Assembly (NCBI RefSeq): GCF_015752285.1
Contig: NZ_JADOUY010000004.1
Location: forward strand, 248,001-312,000
Length of the DNA stretch: 64,000 nt
DNA from: Mycetocola_A sp015752285
Lineage (GTDB): Bacteria; Actinomycetota; Actinomycetes; Actinomycetales; Microbacteriaceae
Reading direction: 5' to 3'
Below are positions 24,502 through 32,976 of the stretch, one piece after another. The translations under genes were made by a program, and so were the position numbers. The notes beneath the pieces were generated by a model. It did not search any database. It saw only the letters and a list, made by a program, of their open reading frames with translations, and was not told the DNA's origin. Numbering within the stretch: the first letter of the stretch is position 1; each line of letters starts with the position of its first letter.

Positions 24502-26382
24502 CTACTTCAGTTCGAGGATGCTGGAGAGCGGCAGGGTGCGCTCGATGTCGGCTTTCTTGTCGCGGCCGCGAAGGCGCCCGCCTGACACACCCGTCGGTTC
24601 GAGAACGAACTCCATCGGTCCGGAGCGCGGCACATCGACCGTGACAGTGATGGTCTGTTTCGCGCGGATGGCCGCGTCGATCTGCCGGGCGATCCACGCC
24701 AGGTCTGTGCCTCCGGATGCGTCGGCCTCCGCCTCACGCAACCGTGCGATGAGGTCGCCATGGTCGACCTCCGCCGGTGCCGAGACCGGGTGAGCGACAC
24801 GACGACGCCGAAGGCTGATCGTCTCGCCCTCCGTATTCTCGGCGGCGACCGGATACCGCGCGTCGCTGAGCGCCCAGAACACGACCTCGAAATCGAAGCG
24901 GCTGATCATCCGATGCACGCCGGAACGGCGCAGGCCGAGCGAGCTGAGTGCCTGATCGACATCGAGCAGCCCGATCATCGCGCTGTCGTCCGAACGGACG
25001 TAGCTGCTCGCCCCGCTCGACGCGGCATCCGCTGTCTCGACCGTCAGAGGCCCGACCCGGACCATGCCGAAGCGGGAGGCGGCCTGTGAGATGAGGTACT
25101 CGACCGGCTGCGGGATGCCGGTGAGCGAGAGGGCAGACAGGAATTCCAGCATTCCTTCGGCGGTCTCGCCCGAAGAGAGGGCCCTGTTCACGCTCTCGGG
25201 TGACAACCGGTAGCTGAATGCCTGGGCGCGGCCTTCGAGGTCGGCGAACGCGCGCAAACGCACATCGGTGCGGGGTTCGAGCGGCCCGGGAGAGATGATC
25301 GTGAGGTCGTGCTGGAGGTACACCTGGCGCACGTGGGTGGGAAAGTGGGAGGACATCGCTGCTGCGGCGGCCGTCGCATCCGTTTCGAGGAGGATTCTGC
25401 CCGCGGTGCTCGGTACCTGGGCTCCGGTGGACGGGCCACTGGTGATGCCCAGCATCCTGGCCTGATCGGTGACCCGCGAGACCTGGGTGGAGATCCAGTC
25501 TCCGCCTGCCGGGTAGAGCCAGTGCGCGTACTCCTGCAGGGCACCGCCCCACGTGGAGCGGGTCCGTCCGCTGAGAACCTGTCGCACCTGCGGAGGAAGG
25601 GCGCCGAGCCACGCGTCGGCGAGCACGCGCCACCGTTCGCCAGCCGTCAGTTCGAGCCAGTCCTCACCGGCCGGTGCTGTGAGCCACATTCCGGGTTCGT
25701 GGCTGACGAGACCGGCACGCACGGTGAGATCGAGGTAGGAGTCCACGGCCGCGTGATCGACCTGCATGGCGTGGGCCAGGCGTTTGCGTTCCGGCAGCGC
25801 CGGACCGCCCTTGCCCAGTTCCCTGGCCGGATGCACGAGCAGTTCGGTGAGCAATTCAGCGCTCGCCGAAGTGGTCTGGAAGGCGTGCTCGGCGGCGCTG
25901 AGATCGGTGAGCGCGGCTGCCTCGGCCGGCTCGGACGCGGGGAGGGCAGGGGGAGGCGTTGCGGCAAGGTGCGTCGCAATGGGCAGATCGGGTGTCGACC
26001 AGCCGTCGAGAACGGTGGCGACAGCATCGATCGCCGCGAATCGGTCACCCACGCGGCTGAGGAGCGCACGCTCGGCTGCGAGACCGGCGCGCCCGGCGAC
26101 CTCGACCGGATCGAGAGAGTCCCCACCGAACGAGGCGTGGCGACTGGCGATTTCTGTTGCGGAGAGGGGTTCAGGCGTCGATGCGGCAATCACACTGAGT
26201 GTCAGCCGGTCGAGTCGTTGCAGCGCTGATCGGATTCCACCGGCGTCGAGCAGGAGCTCGGCAAGATCGAAGAAGTCGGTGACGCGCGCCTGCGGCTGAA
26301 TCCGGCGTTCGGTGAGCAGGGCTTCGAGGCCGGTGTCCGGGAGCGCCCGAAGACTTCCGGCGAGGGTCAGGATGTCAGTCAT
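24502..26382 (-). CDS. Helicase-associated protein, XPB/Ssl2 N-terminal-like (Helicase_C_3)
   Basis: Large cytoplasmic protein of 626 residues adjacent to XPB, a pairing conserved in actinobacteria. The N-terminal half has winged-helix-like repeats (LAHAMQVDHAAVDSYLDLTVRAG); the Helicase_C_3-like region (about 330-440) includes RILLETDATA and LQHDLTIISPGPL; the C-terminal end has a WYL-like strand pair with MEFVLEPTGVSGGRLRG. No ATPase motifs are present. The XPB gene follows after 45 bases, so the two are probably co-expressed. It may load or regulate XPB. Confidence 0.85.
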   Translation of the reverse strand: MTDILTLAGSLRALPDTGLEALLTERRIQPQARVTDFFDLAELLLDAGGIRSALQRLDRLTLSVIAASTPEPLSATEIASRHASFGGDSLDPVEVAGRAGLAAERALLSRVGDRFAAIDAVATVLDGWSTPDLPIATHLAATPPPALPASEPAEAAALTDLSAAEHAFQTTSASAELLTELLVHPARELGKGGPALPERKRLAHAMQVDHAAVDSYLDLTVRAGLVSHEPGMWLTAPAGEDWLELTAGERWRVLADAWLGALPPQVRQVLSGRTRSTWGGALQEYAHWLYPAGGDWISTQVSRVTDQARMLGITSGPSTGAQVPSTAGRILLETDATAAAAAMSSHFPTHVRQVYLQHDLTIISPGPLEPRTDVRLRAFADLEGRAQAFSYRLSPESVNRALSSGETAEGMLEFLSALSLTGIPQPVEYLISQAASRFGMVRVGPLTVETADAASSGASSYVRSDDSAMIGLLDVDQALSSLGLRRSGVHRMISRFDFEVVFWALSDARYPVAAENTEGETISLRRRRVAHPVSAPAEVDHGDLIARLREAEADASGGTDLAWIARQIDAAIRAKQTITVTVDVPRSGPMEFVLEPTGVSGGRLRGRDKKADIERTLPLSSILELK

Positions 26383-26400
26383 GGGCTGCCGGCGTTCCGG

Positions 26401-26673
26401 TCAGTTCTGGCTTCGTCGGGATTCACGGGCGCGGCGCACCGCGCTGGAGATCATCAGCGTGATCAGGAGCACGATCGCAAGTGGAAGCCCGATGTACGGG
26501 ACCATGACGACGACGGGCCAGAGCCCGGCTGCGAAATCGTCCGACCCCATGCCCTGCCCTGTTCCCACCATGATCGCGATGAAGGTGCCGACGGAGAGCA
26601 GCACCAGGGCGAGGAGCATGAACGCGAGGACCCGCTCGAGGCGGCTGGCGTTATGCGGTTGAGGATCGGTCAC
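26401..26673 (-). CDS. Small two-helix membrane protein
   Basis: Protein of 90 residues with hydrophobic helices at about 13-35 and 50-75 and a charged C-terminus (RRARESRRSQN). It is common next to the XPB pair in Microbacteriaceae and is sometimes labelled a multidrug transporter ATPase, which the sequence does not support because there is no Walker motif. It lies 18 bases upstream of the helicase-associated gene, so it is the first gene of that operon. Function unknown. Confidence 0.75.
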   Translation of the reverse strand: MTDPQPHNASRLERVLAFMLLALVLLSVGTFIAIMVGTGQGMGSDDFAAGLWPVVVMVPYIGLPLAIVLLITLMISSAVRRARESRRSQN

Positions 26674-26851
26674 AGTCCTCAGGATATCGGCACCGGTGTT
26701 GCGATGCCCAACGCGACCGACACGCCGAGCTTTCGCTGACGCTCTAAGCTGGAGAGGCGGGGTTCATCCCGTTCGACCGCGGTTACTGCCGTGGCGACAG
26801 CATCGCACGCCGGATTCCCCGGTGTGTCCAGTTCACAGCGAGGTTTGGTCC

Positions 26852-27235
26852 ATGCCCACCGGCAAGGTTAAGTTCTACGACGAGGAAAAGGGCTTCGGCT
26901 TCATCGCGAGCGATGACGGTCAGGAAGTCTTCCTGCACGCATCCGCTCTTCCCGCAGGCGTGACCTCCGTCAAGGCGGGCAGCCGGCTCGAGTTCGGCAT
27001 CGCCGACGGCAAACGTGGCGTTCAGGCGCTGTCTGTTCGTGTGCTCGATGCTCCGCCGAGCCTGGTCAAGATGAAGCGCAAGCCCGCCGATGACATGGCG
27101 ATCATCATCGAGGACCTCGTGAAGCTGCTCGACGGGCTCGGTGGGGACCTCCGCAAGGGCCGCTACCCCGATAACGCCCACAGCCGCAAGATCGCACAGT
27201 TGCTGCGTCGCGTGGCCGACGAACTGGACGCGTGA
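26852..27235 (+). CDS. Cold-shock domain protein with C-terminal extension (CspB-like)
   Basis: A cold-shock domain (1-67; KGFGFIAS and VFLHASALP are RNP1 and RNP2) is joined to a helical extension of 60 residues containing DDMAIIIEDLVKLLDGLGGDLRKGRYP. The extended form, about 130 residues, is a known actinobacterial type distinct from short CspA. The ATG sits 170 bases after a likely promoter region and gives the standard MPTGKVKFYD start. It overlaps or abuts the frame leading to the DUF3027 gene, so the two are probably co-transcribed. Confidence 0.92.
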   Translation: MPTGKVKFYDEEKGFGFIASDDGQEVFLHASALPAGVTSVKAGSRLEFGIADGKRGVQALSVRVLDAPPSLVKMKRKPADDMAIIIEDLVKLLDGLGGDLRKGRYPDNAHSRKIAQLLRRVADELDA

Positions 27236-27282
27236 TCGCCGCGCCAGGCTGGGCCCGCCGTCTTTTTACGAGGAGCACTCCG

Positions 27283-28203
27283 ATGACCGACACCGAGAAC
27301 TCCACCCAGAATCCGTCGGCTGACGGGGCCGATGCACCTGTGACGGCAGAGGTTACGCAGGCGCCGCAGACGGATGTCGTCGACCCGGCTCCTGCCGCCG
27401 AGTCCGGTCCGGACGCGCAGACGACGCCGGCGCCAGATACTGCCGACGGCACTGTCGCAGACGTCGCCTCGTCTGACGGAAGCGCGTCGGCTGCAGGCGA
27501 GTCCGCCGTGAACTCGGATGAGCCCGAGGTCGCGGGTGACGGCGAGCAGGATGAGGGTCGCCCCGACGCCGCTGAGGCTCCGCCTCGGCCGGCTCCCGTT
27601 GCCGACGAGGTTCTCCGGGCCTCGGTCGACGTCGCGCGCGCTGCCCTGCTCGACGTCACACCTGAATCGACCATCGGTGCCGTTGTCGGTCACGCCGCCG
27701 AGGACGATCACGTACTCTCTCTCTTCTTCGAAAGCACGCTCGCCGGGTACCCCGGCTGGCACTGGACGGTCACCCTCGCCCGAGTCGGCGATGACGGTGA
27801 ACCGACCATTCTGGAAACCGAGCTCATGCCAGGCGAGAATGCCCTCCTGGCGCCGGACTGGGTGCCGTGGTCTGAGCGCCTCGCGGACTACCAGGCGTCT
27901 CAGGAAGTCGCCGAAAGCGAGGCGCGCGCGCTCGCCGAGGCGGCGGCGCTGCTCGATGAGGGCGACGACGACGAAGAGGACGACGACGACGAGTTCAGCA
28001 TCCTTCACGCCGGAGACGTCGACGGTGTCGACGTCGACGAGATCGATGAGAACGATTCTGACGACGACGAGTCGGACGACGACGACGATGACGACCAGTC
28101 AGACGACGACGACGACGACGAGGATGACGACGACGAGTCAGACGACGACGACGACGACGATGAGGACGAGTACGGCGACAAGGGAGCTGAACGCAGCTAC
28201 TGA
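27283..28203 (+). CDS. DUF3027 protein with a long poly-acidic tail
   Basis: Cytoplasmic protein of 306 residues. An Ala/Asp/Glu-rich disordered start (1-100) leads to the DUF3027 core (about 105-220), with GYPGWHWTVTLARV and MPGENALLAPDWVPWSERL, a family hallmark. The last 75 residues are almost only Asp, Glu and Ser, encoded largely by GAC repeats (27960-28180). AGGAG seven bases upstream fixes the start. The gene follows the long cold-shock gene and faces serC across a perfect terminator. Function unknown; the acidic tail may bind basic proteins or metals. Confidence 0.85.
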   Translation: MTDTENSTQNPSADGADAPVTAEVTQAPQTDVVDPAPAAESGPDAQTTPAPDTADGTVADVASSDGSASAAGESAVNSDEPEVAGDGEQDEGRPDAAEAPPRPAPVADEVLRASVDVARAALLDVTPESTIGAVVGHAAEDDHVLSLFFESTLAGYPGWHWTVTLARVGDDGEPTILETELMPGENALLAPDWVPWSERLADYQASQEVAESEARALAEAAALLDEGDDDEEDDDDEFSILHAGDVDGVDVDEIDENDSDDDESDDDDDDDQSDDDDDDEDDDDESDDDDDDDEDEYGDKGAERSY

Positions 28204-28235
28204 GCCGGACCGGCTCCCAGCCGGGACTGCCTGCA

Positions 28236-28272
28236 CAGGAAATGCCCCCTCAGATCGAGGGGGCATTTCCTG
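28236..28272. terminator. Perfect bidirectional terminator between DUF3027 gene and serC
   Basis: Fifteen-base perfect stem CAGGAAATGCCCCCT / AGGGGGCATTTCCTG with a seven-base loop, between convergent genes. The AAA/TTT blocks in the stem suit both directions. Confidence 0.85.
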
Positions 28273-28288
28273 TCGGGTCGGGCTCGGC

Positions 28289-29401
28289 CTACAGGGCGCC
28301 GACCACGTACTCGATGCTGCGGGTGAGCTGGCGCACGTCGTCGGGGTCGATCGCGGTGAAGGTCGCGACGCGCAGCTGGTTTCTGCCGAGCTTGCGGTAC
28401 GGCTCCGTGTCGACGATGCCGTTGGCGCGGAGTGCCTTCGCGATCGCCGTCGCATCGATCGACTCATCGAAGTCGATGGTCACGACCACCTGGGAACGGT
28501 GAGCAGGGTTCGTCACGAACGGCGTCGTGTACGACGTCTTCTCGGCCCAGTCGTACAGGTGAGACGACGACTCGAGGGTTCGCGCTGACGCCCAGTCAAG
28601 TCCGCCGCTGGAATTCATCCACTCCAGCTGGCTGTCGAGCATGACGAGCGTTGCCAGGGCGGGTGTGTTGAGGGTCTGGTTGAGCCGCGAATTGTCGACC
28701 GCGTTCTTGAGGCTGAGGAACTCGGGAATGTACCGGTCGGATGCGGCGACGCGCTCGACTCGTTCGATCGCAGCCGGCGAGAAGAGGGCGAACCAGAGCC
28801 CGCCGTCTGACGCGAAGTTCTTCTGCGGGGCGAAGTAGTAGACGTCCGTCTCTGACGCGTCGACCGAGATCCCGCCTGCCGCGCTCGTGGCATCCACCAC
28901 CGTCAGGGCACCCGGGTCGCCGACGACCCGCTGTACGGGTGCCATCACTCCTGTGGATGTCTCGTTGTGGGGCCACGCGTAGACGTCGACGCCGGCAGTG
29001 ACCTCCACCTCGCTGCGGGACCCGCCAGGGGCCTCACGCACGAGCGGTGCTTCGAGCCAGGGGGCTGCGGCCGCTTTCGCGAACTTCTGACCGAACTCGC
29101 CGAAGACGAGGTTCTCGCTGCGCCGTTCGATCAGGCCGAACGCGGCGGCATCCCAGAACGCCGTCGATCCGCCGTTGCCGAGGACGACCTCGTAGCCGTC
29201 GGGGAGAGCGAACAGGTTCTCGAAACCGGCGCGAACGCTGCCGACGAGTTTCTTCACCGGGGCCTGGCGGTGCGACGTACCGAGCAGGGTGGCGCCGGCG
29301 CGAGCGACGGCATCCAGCTGCTCCTCCCGCACTTTCGAGGGTCCGCAGCCGAATCGACCGTCTGCTGGCAGGAGTTCTGTGGGGATCGCGATCTCAGGCA
29401 T
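28289..29401 (-). CDS. serC: Phosphoserine aminotransferase
   Basis: PLP enzyme of serine biosynthesis that makes 3-phosphoserine from phosphohydroxypyruvate and glutamate. The 370-residue chain begins with the actinobacterial PADGRFGCGPSKVR motif, has LGTSHRQ near residue 40, VDATSAAGG with the PLP-pairing Asp, and the Schiff-base Lys in FAPQKNFASDGG. The C-terminus has NQLRVATFTAIDPDDV, the phosphate-binding arm. It is monocistronic, convergent with the DUF3027 gene and divergent from the DtxR-family regulator gene. Confidence 0.94.
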   Translation of the reverse strand: MPEIAIPTELLPADGRFGCGPSKVREEQLDAVARAGATLLGTSHRQAPVKKLVGSVRAGFENLFALPDGYEVVLGNGGSTAFWDAAAFGLIERRSENLVFGEFGQKFAKAAAAPWLEAPLVREAPGGSRSEVEVTAGVDVYAWPHNETSTGVMAPVQRVVGDPGALTVVDATSAAGGISVDASETDVYYFAPQKNFASDGGLWFALFSPAAIERVERVAASDRYIPEFLSLKNAVDNSRLNQTLNTPALATLVMLDSQLEWMNSSGGLDWASARTLESSSHLYDWAEKTSYTTPFVTNPAHRSQVVVTIDFDESIDATAIAKALRANGIVDTEPYRKLGRNQLRVATFTAIDPDDVRQLTRSIEYVVGAL

Positions 29402-29528
29402 TCCCTCATCCTAGAAGGCGCAGGATGCCGGATGGACGATGAACGGACGGTGAACGGGCTCGAGCGCCGCGAGTCTTCTCATCCCCGCTAGGCTGGTCGC
29501 AATTGCGCTGAACCATGGGGAGCCGTCA

Positions 29529-30224
29529 ATGACTGATCTGATTGACACCACCGAGATGTACCTCCGTACCATCCTTGAGCTGGAAGAAGAGAACATCGTG
29601 CCGCTTCGTGCACGGATCTCTGAGCGACTGGGACACTCGGGACCGACGGTGTCTCAGACGGTCGGGCGGATGGAACGCGACGGACTCGTCGTCGTCTCCG
29701 GCGACCGGCACCTCGAACTCACGGGTACCGGACGGAGCAAGGCCGTGCACGTCATGCGCAAGCACCGGCTCGCCGAACGACTCCTCAGCGACGTGATCGG
29801 CCTGGAGTGGGAGTACGTCCACGAAGAAGCCTGCCGCTGGGAGCACGTGATGAGCGAGCAGGTCGAGCGCAAACTCCTCGCCATGCTCGACCACCCCACC
29901 GAATCGCCCTATGGCAACCCGATTCCCGGCCTCGATGAACTCGGCGACGCGCCTGCCGGGACTTTTTCTCACGGTGTGACCAATATCGTCGAACTCGTGC
30001 GCAGCGGATCCGAGCCGGTCACCGCCACGATCCGTCGCCTCGGTGAGCCGGCGCAGGTCGATCCGGAGCTCCTCGTTCAGCTCAAGCAGGCAGGAATCCT
30101 CCCTGGAAACGAAGCGGTCTTCTCGGCCGTCGGTTCGTATGTCCTGGTTCAGGTCGACGGGCTCGGCAACGGACTCGAACTGCCCAACGAGGTCGCAGGA
30201 CACATCTTCGTCCAGACCCCCTGA
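29529..30224 (+). CDS. ideR: Iron-type DtxR/IdeR metalloregulator
   Basis: Metal-activated repressor, 231 residues. The winged-helix domain (1-70) includes SGPTVSQTVGRMERDGL; the dimer and metal domain follows and an SH3-like domain ends the chain. Metal ligands align to DtxR numbering exactly: Met10, His79, Glu83, His98, Cys102, Glu105 and His106. Cys102 marks the iron-responsive class; manganese MntR proteins carry Glu there. It should repress siderophore and iron-uptake genes elsewhere. GGGGAG lies six bases before the ATG. Confidence 0.93.
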   Translation: MTDLIDTTEMYLRTILELEEENIVPLRARISERLGHSGPTVSQTVGRMERDGLVVVSGDRHLELTGTGRSKAVHVMRKHRLAERLLSDVIGLEWEYVHEEACRWEHVMSEQVERKLLAMLDHPTESPYGNPIPGLDELGDAPAGTFSHGVTNIVELVRSGSEPVTATIRRLGEPAQVDPELLVQLKQAGILPGNEAVFSAVGSYVLVQVDGLGNGLELPNEVAGHIFVQTP

Positions 30225-30289
30225 CCCGGCTGGGTCGCGCTCACGGCCAGCCGCCGTGACCGGTCGATGTCCGTTTCGCCTCGATTCGC

Positions 30290-30338
30290 CGTTACCTGTT
30301 CGTTATTTTTCTGCGAATAAAGGTGACAAATTGGTAAC
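30290..30338 (+). promoter_or_regulatory. Two pairs of 11-bp-spaced repeats before the NlpC/P60 gene
   Basis: CGTTA at 30290 and 30301 and, in the opposite orientation, GTGAC at 30323 and GTAAC at 30334 each have an 11-base period. This is the layout of OmpR-family regulator sites; MtrA is a candidate because it controls wall-hydrolase genes in other actinobacteria. The second pair overlaps a -35-like GTGACA (30323-30328) that is 17 bases from a TACCCT (30346-30351). Confidence 0.45.
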
Positions 30339-30396
30339 GGTCACGTACCCTCGGATAAGTCCGAAGGTCGCCAGTCGATCGCAGGACCCGATGTAG

Positions 30397-30490
30397 GGCG
30401 CCTCTCTTGCTCGTCTCCCTCCGTCGCGCACCCGATATTTTCCTTGCGGACGAGACAGTGGCCCTAATCTGCTGTGCGAGGCGCCGGAGG
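30397..30490 (+). promoter_or_regulatory. Structured mRNA leader ending at the NlpC/P60 ribosome-binding site
   Basis: GGCGCCTC (30397-30404) pairs perfectly with GAGGCGCC (30478-30485), closing a large loop right against the GGAGG Shine-Dalgarno. CTCGTC (30410-30415) and GACGAG (30449-30454) form an inner stem. I looked for a cyclic di-AMP riboswitch, which often precedes such genes, and could not match its conserved core. Confidence 0.4.
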
Positions 30491-30498
30491 TTTGCACT

Positions 30499-31365
30499 TT
30501 GGCCGAAAACACCAACCCGGGCGCACCCGGTGACTCGATGAAGCCGACAGGCTCAGACGCCGGCGAACGCCAGGTAGCAGTTTCCCGCCGCGGCACTGTC
30601 AGCCGTCGTTTCGCTCCCGCCGCCCCGTCGTCGTCGACGGGCCCGGCCTCCAAGCCGAAGGCGCAGACCAAACCCACCGGCTGGCGCGCGTGGCGGTCGA
30701 CCGCGATCATGGCACTCGTCGTCCCCGGCCTGTTCGCCACCATGGCTCTTCCCGCCTACGCCTTCACTCCCGTGACCGACGACGCCGACGGCACCTCGGA
30801 ACTGCAGTCGCTCAAGGAGTCAGGCGCTCAGTCGCTCTCGGTCGACGAAGACGTCGCAGCAAACGCAGTGACGCGTGACGCGTACTCCGCAACCACAGTC
30901 GCAGAGCTCGCCGCCACCAAGGCAGCCGCGGACGCGGCCGCCCAGCGGGCCACCTTCGTCGACACACAGTCGACGTTCACCGGGCCGTCGGCTGAGGACT
31001 ACCTTTCAGCGCCTCCGTACCCGGAATTCAGCCTCGAGCAGGTCTTCTCGGTCGCGCTGCAGTACCAGGGCGTGCCGTATGTCTACGGCGGAGCAACTCC
31101 TGCCGGCTTCGACTGCTCGGGCTTCGTCAAATACGTCTACGCCCAGTTCGGCATCAACATGCCGCACTCGTCGACTGCCCAGGGCAACATGGGCACGCGG
31201 ATCTCCGTCGAGGATGCTGTTCCTGGCGACCTCGTGGTCAGTGCAGGTCACATCGGTTTCTACGCCGGCAACGGCATGATCCTTCACGCCTCGCGTCCGG
31301 GAACCCCGCTGCGCATCGGCCCGATCTACGCAGACAACTGGTGGGTCGTCCGGATCGGAATCTAG
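30499..31365 (+). CDS. NlpC/P60 (C40) cell-wall endopeptidase
   Basis: Exported peptidoglycan hydrolase of 288 residues, cutting stem peptides. A long basic cytoplasmic start (1-65) precedes a hydrophobic segment (66-88) ending LPAYA, a possible signal-peptidase site. A helical linker (100-155) follows, then the C-terminal NlpC/P60 domain (178-288) with catalytic Cys206 in FDCSGFV, His251 in SAGHIGFY and His263. It starts with TTG, preceded by GGAGG eight bases upstream; an ATG 39 bases later is less well placed. Expression is probably tightly controlled by the leader. Confidence 0.9.
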   Translation: MAENTNPGAPGDSMKPTGSDAGERQVAVSRRGTVSRRFAPAAPSSSTGPASKPKAQTKPTGWRAWRSTAIMALVVPGLFATMALPAYAFTPVTDDADGTSELQSLKESGAQSLSVDEDVAANAVTRDAYSATTVAELAATKAAADAAAQRATFVDTQSTFTGPSAEDYLSAPPYPEFSLEQVFSVALQYQGVPYVYGGATPAGFDCSGFVKYVYAQFGINMPHSSTAQGNMGTRISVEDAVPGDLVVSAGHIGFYAGNGMILHASRPGTPLRIGPIYADNWWVVRIGI

Positions 31366-31427
31366 ATCTCGGCTTCTTCGGACTGAGCCTGCTGTCCATC
31401 CGGTGAACGGCAGGTCACCCAACTGAG

Positions 31428-31463
31428 AATCGGCGTGCCTTCGTCTGAAGGCACGCCGATTTT
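31428..31463 (+). terminator. Strong terminator of the NlpC/P60 gene
   Basis: Perfect 15-bp stem AATCGGCGTGCCTTC / GAAGGCACGCCGATT with a GTCT loop, running into TTTT. Confidence 0.9.
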
Positions 31464-31637
31464 GGGTTACATTAAAGCTCTGACCTTTGGAAAGTGCAGG
31501 AAAGCTCATGGATCGAATACCCGGCATCCACACCACGGATGCTTGCGGTTGCCTCGAGACAGGGCCCGCCGGCTACTCATGTCACTGCCGCTCGTCGGTT
31601 GTGGAAAGGCGCTGTCTGTAAAGACGGCGCCTTTTTT
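31464..31637 (+). ncRNA. Possible small RNA between two terminators
   Basis: The 140 bases between the NlpC/P60 terminator and the next terminator do not hold a convincing gene, yet the second terminator needs a transcript to end. A weak -10-like TACATT lies at 31467-31472. The RNA could also be an attenuated leader of the HNH gene downstream. No known RNA family was recognised. Confidence 0.3.
31605..31637 (+). terminator. Second rho-independent terminator, 141 bases after the first
   Basis: Thirteen-base stem AAAGGCGCTGTCT / AGACGGCGCCTTT with one G-U pair, GTAA loop and TTTTTT tail. No annotated gene ends just before it. Confidence 0.85.
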
Positions 31638-31719
31638 GTTGCCTGGATCCTGTTCTTCTCACCGGTCGGAGAGAACCGAATGACCGTGAAGCCGTCACGG
31701 CGATTTGAGAGGAACCGAC

Positions 31720-32220
31720 ATGCGCACACTGGTGTTGAACGCCGGGTACGAACCCCTTGCCATCGTTTCATTCCGACGTGCGCTCGTGCTCGTCATGAAT
31801 CAGAAAGCGTCGATCGTCGAGATCGACACTGGGCATCCGGTGTGGGGAACGGACGGCGCGCATGACCGGCCGGCAGTGATCGTTCTTTCACGGTACGTCA
31901 AGATTCCGAGTTCGCGTCGGGTACCGGTGACCCGGCGGGGTGTGCTGCGTCGAGACGCGAATCGATGCGGGTATTGCGGTACGTCGGCATCGACGATCGA
32001 CCACATCATCCCGCGGTCGCGTGGGGGAGCGGACTCGTGGGAGAACCTCGTCGCCTGCTGCCTGCGGTGCAACAACACGAAGAGTGACAGGACCCCCGGG
32101 GAGATGGGCTGGTCGCTGCGAACCAAGCCGCGAATGCCGTACGGGCCGACGTGGGCGGTGCGTGGCGCCGAGCGCGCCATGCCCGCGTGGGACCAGTACC
32201 TCACTCCGGCCGCAGCCTGA
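31720..32220 (+). CDS. HNH endonuclease family protein
   Basis: Protein of 166 residues. The N-terminal region MRTLVLNAGYEPLAIVSFRRA is a conserved actinobacterial module; the HNH domain (about 85-130) has zinc cysteines CGYC, the core DHIIPRSRGG, ENLVACC, and a second zinc pair CLRCN. All HNH residues appear intact. Stand-alone members of this family are widespread in actinobacteria without a nearby restriction gene, so it may act in repair or nucleic-acid processing. GAGAGGA six bases upstream fixes the start over one 15 bases earlier. Confidence 0.88.
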   Translation: MRTLVLNAGYEPLAIVSFRRALVLVMNQKASIVEIDTGHPVWGTDGAHDRPAVIVLSRYVKIPSSRRVPVTRRGVLRRDANRCGYCGTSASTIDHIIPRSRGGADSWENLVACCLRCNNTKSDRTPGEMGWSLRTKPRMPYGPTWAVRGAERAMPAWDQYLTPAAA

Positions 32221-32223
32221 CAC

Positions 32224-32604
32224 TCAGACCCGTGACTGCGAGAGGCAGATGAAGTTGCCCTCGCTGTCCCTGAACCATGCGCTGTACTCGTCGTCGTACT
32301 CGGCGACTCCGTCGACGGTGCGGAACTCGTCGGCGTCGTAATCCTCGAATGTGACGCCGGTACCGCGGAGCTCGGCCATGGTCGCGTGGATGTCCTGAAC
32401 CGCCCAGCAGATCTGGGTGTTCTGCGCGGTACCCGCGTTCGGCGTCTGGTAGATGAGGAGGTCGGGGGCGCCGACGGCGCCGTAAAGAAGGCCCTCCTCG
32501 GTGACGCGCGTCGGTTCGAGGCCGAGCTTGTCGCGGTAAAAGGCGTGAGCCCGCTGAAGGTCAGCAGCCGGGAGGACGGTGAATGAGGCGGATGAGGTGA
32601 GCAT
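32224..32604 (-). CDS. VOC-family protein (glyoxalase/bleomycin-resistance fold)
   Basis: Protein of 126 residues built of two beta-alpha-beta-beta-beta units. It begins LPAADLQRAHAFYRDKLGLEP, a standard VOC opening, and has DSEGNFICL near the end with a possible metal-ligand Glu. The likely first metal ligand, often His or Gln near the start, is not obvious, so activity is uncertain. GGAG lies nine bases before the chosen ATG. It is convergent with the HNH gene with only three bases between stops. Confidence 0.82.
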   Translation of the reverse strand: MLTSSASFTVLPAADLQRAHAFYRDKLGLEPTRVTEEGLLYGAVGAPDLLIYQTPNAGTAQNTQICWAVQDIHATMAELRGTGVTFEDYDADEFRTVDGVAEYDDEYSAWFRDSEGNFICLSQSRV

Positions 32605-32816
32605 GATGTCAACTCCGTGCGGGTGTGGCCGGTTGCGGCCGGGTGTGACGCTACCGGTCTGGTGCGTCTGATCGAGGAGAATGCGGTGGCTGAGCAGGGC
32701 CGGATGTTCCGCCGACCGGGGGAGACGCCGCGTGGTGGGCGCGTTCACTCCGCATGGTACGCCTGCGCGCGGTCGTCGCACAGGGGGTATCCGGCTCCGC
32801 TAAACTTGACCGGTCA

Positions 32817-32888
32817 GCCTCTGTAGCTCAATGGAAGAGCACCTCCGTCCTAAGGAGTTGGTTGGGGGTTCGAGTCCCTCCAGGGGCA
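32817..32888 (+). tRNA. tRNA-Arg (anticodon CCT)
   Basis: Seventy-two bases. Acceptor GCCTCTG pairs with CAGGGGC (one G-U), D arm GCTC...GAGC, anticodon loop GTCCTAA, T arm GGGGG-TTCGAGT-CCCTC. The outermost anticodon-stem pair is mismatched. CCA is not encoded. A TAAACT -10 element lies at 32801-32806. Confidence 0.92.
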
Positions 32889-32912
32889 CATCTCTCGGGT
32901 CGAACAGGCGGA

Positions 32913-32943
32913 GCCGATACCGAAGCTCAGCTTCGGCATCGGC
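32913..32943. terminator. Hairpin between tRNA-Arg and the convergent small gene
   Basis: Thirteen-base stem GCCGATACCGAAG / CTTCGGCATCGGC with one mismatch and a CTCAG loop. It lacks a T run. Confidence 0.45.
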
Positions 32944-32976
32944 CCGTCTGCCCGGCATTCCCTGGGTGTGTCCACG

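Noticed and set aside
30358..30490. A ydaO-type cyclic di-AMP riboswitch before the NlpC/P60 gene
   Set aside because: The location fits, but I could not find the conserved core segments. It is reported only as an unassigned structured leader.
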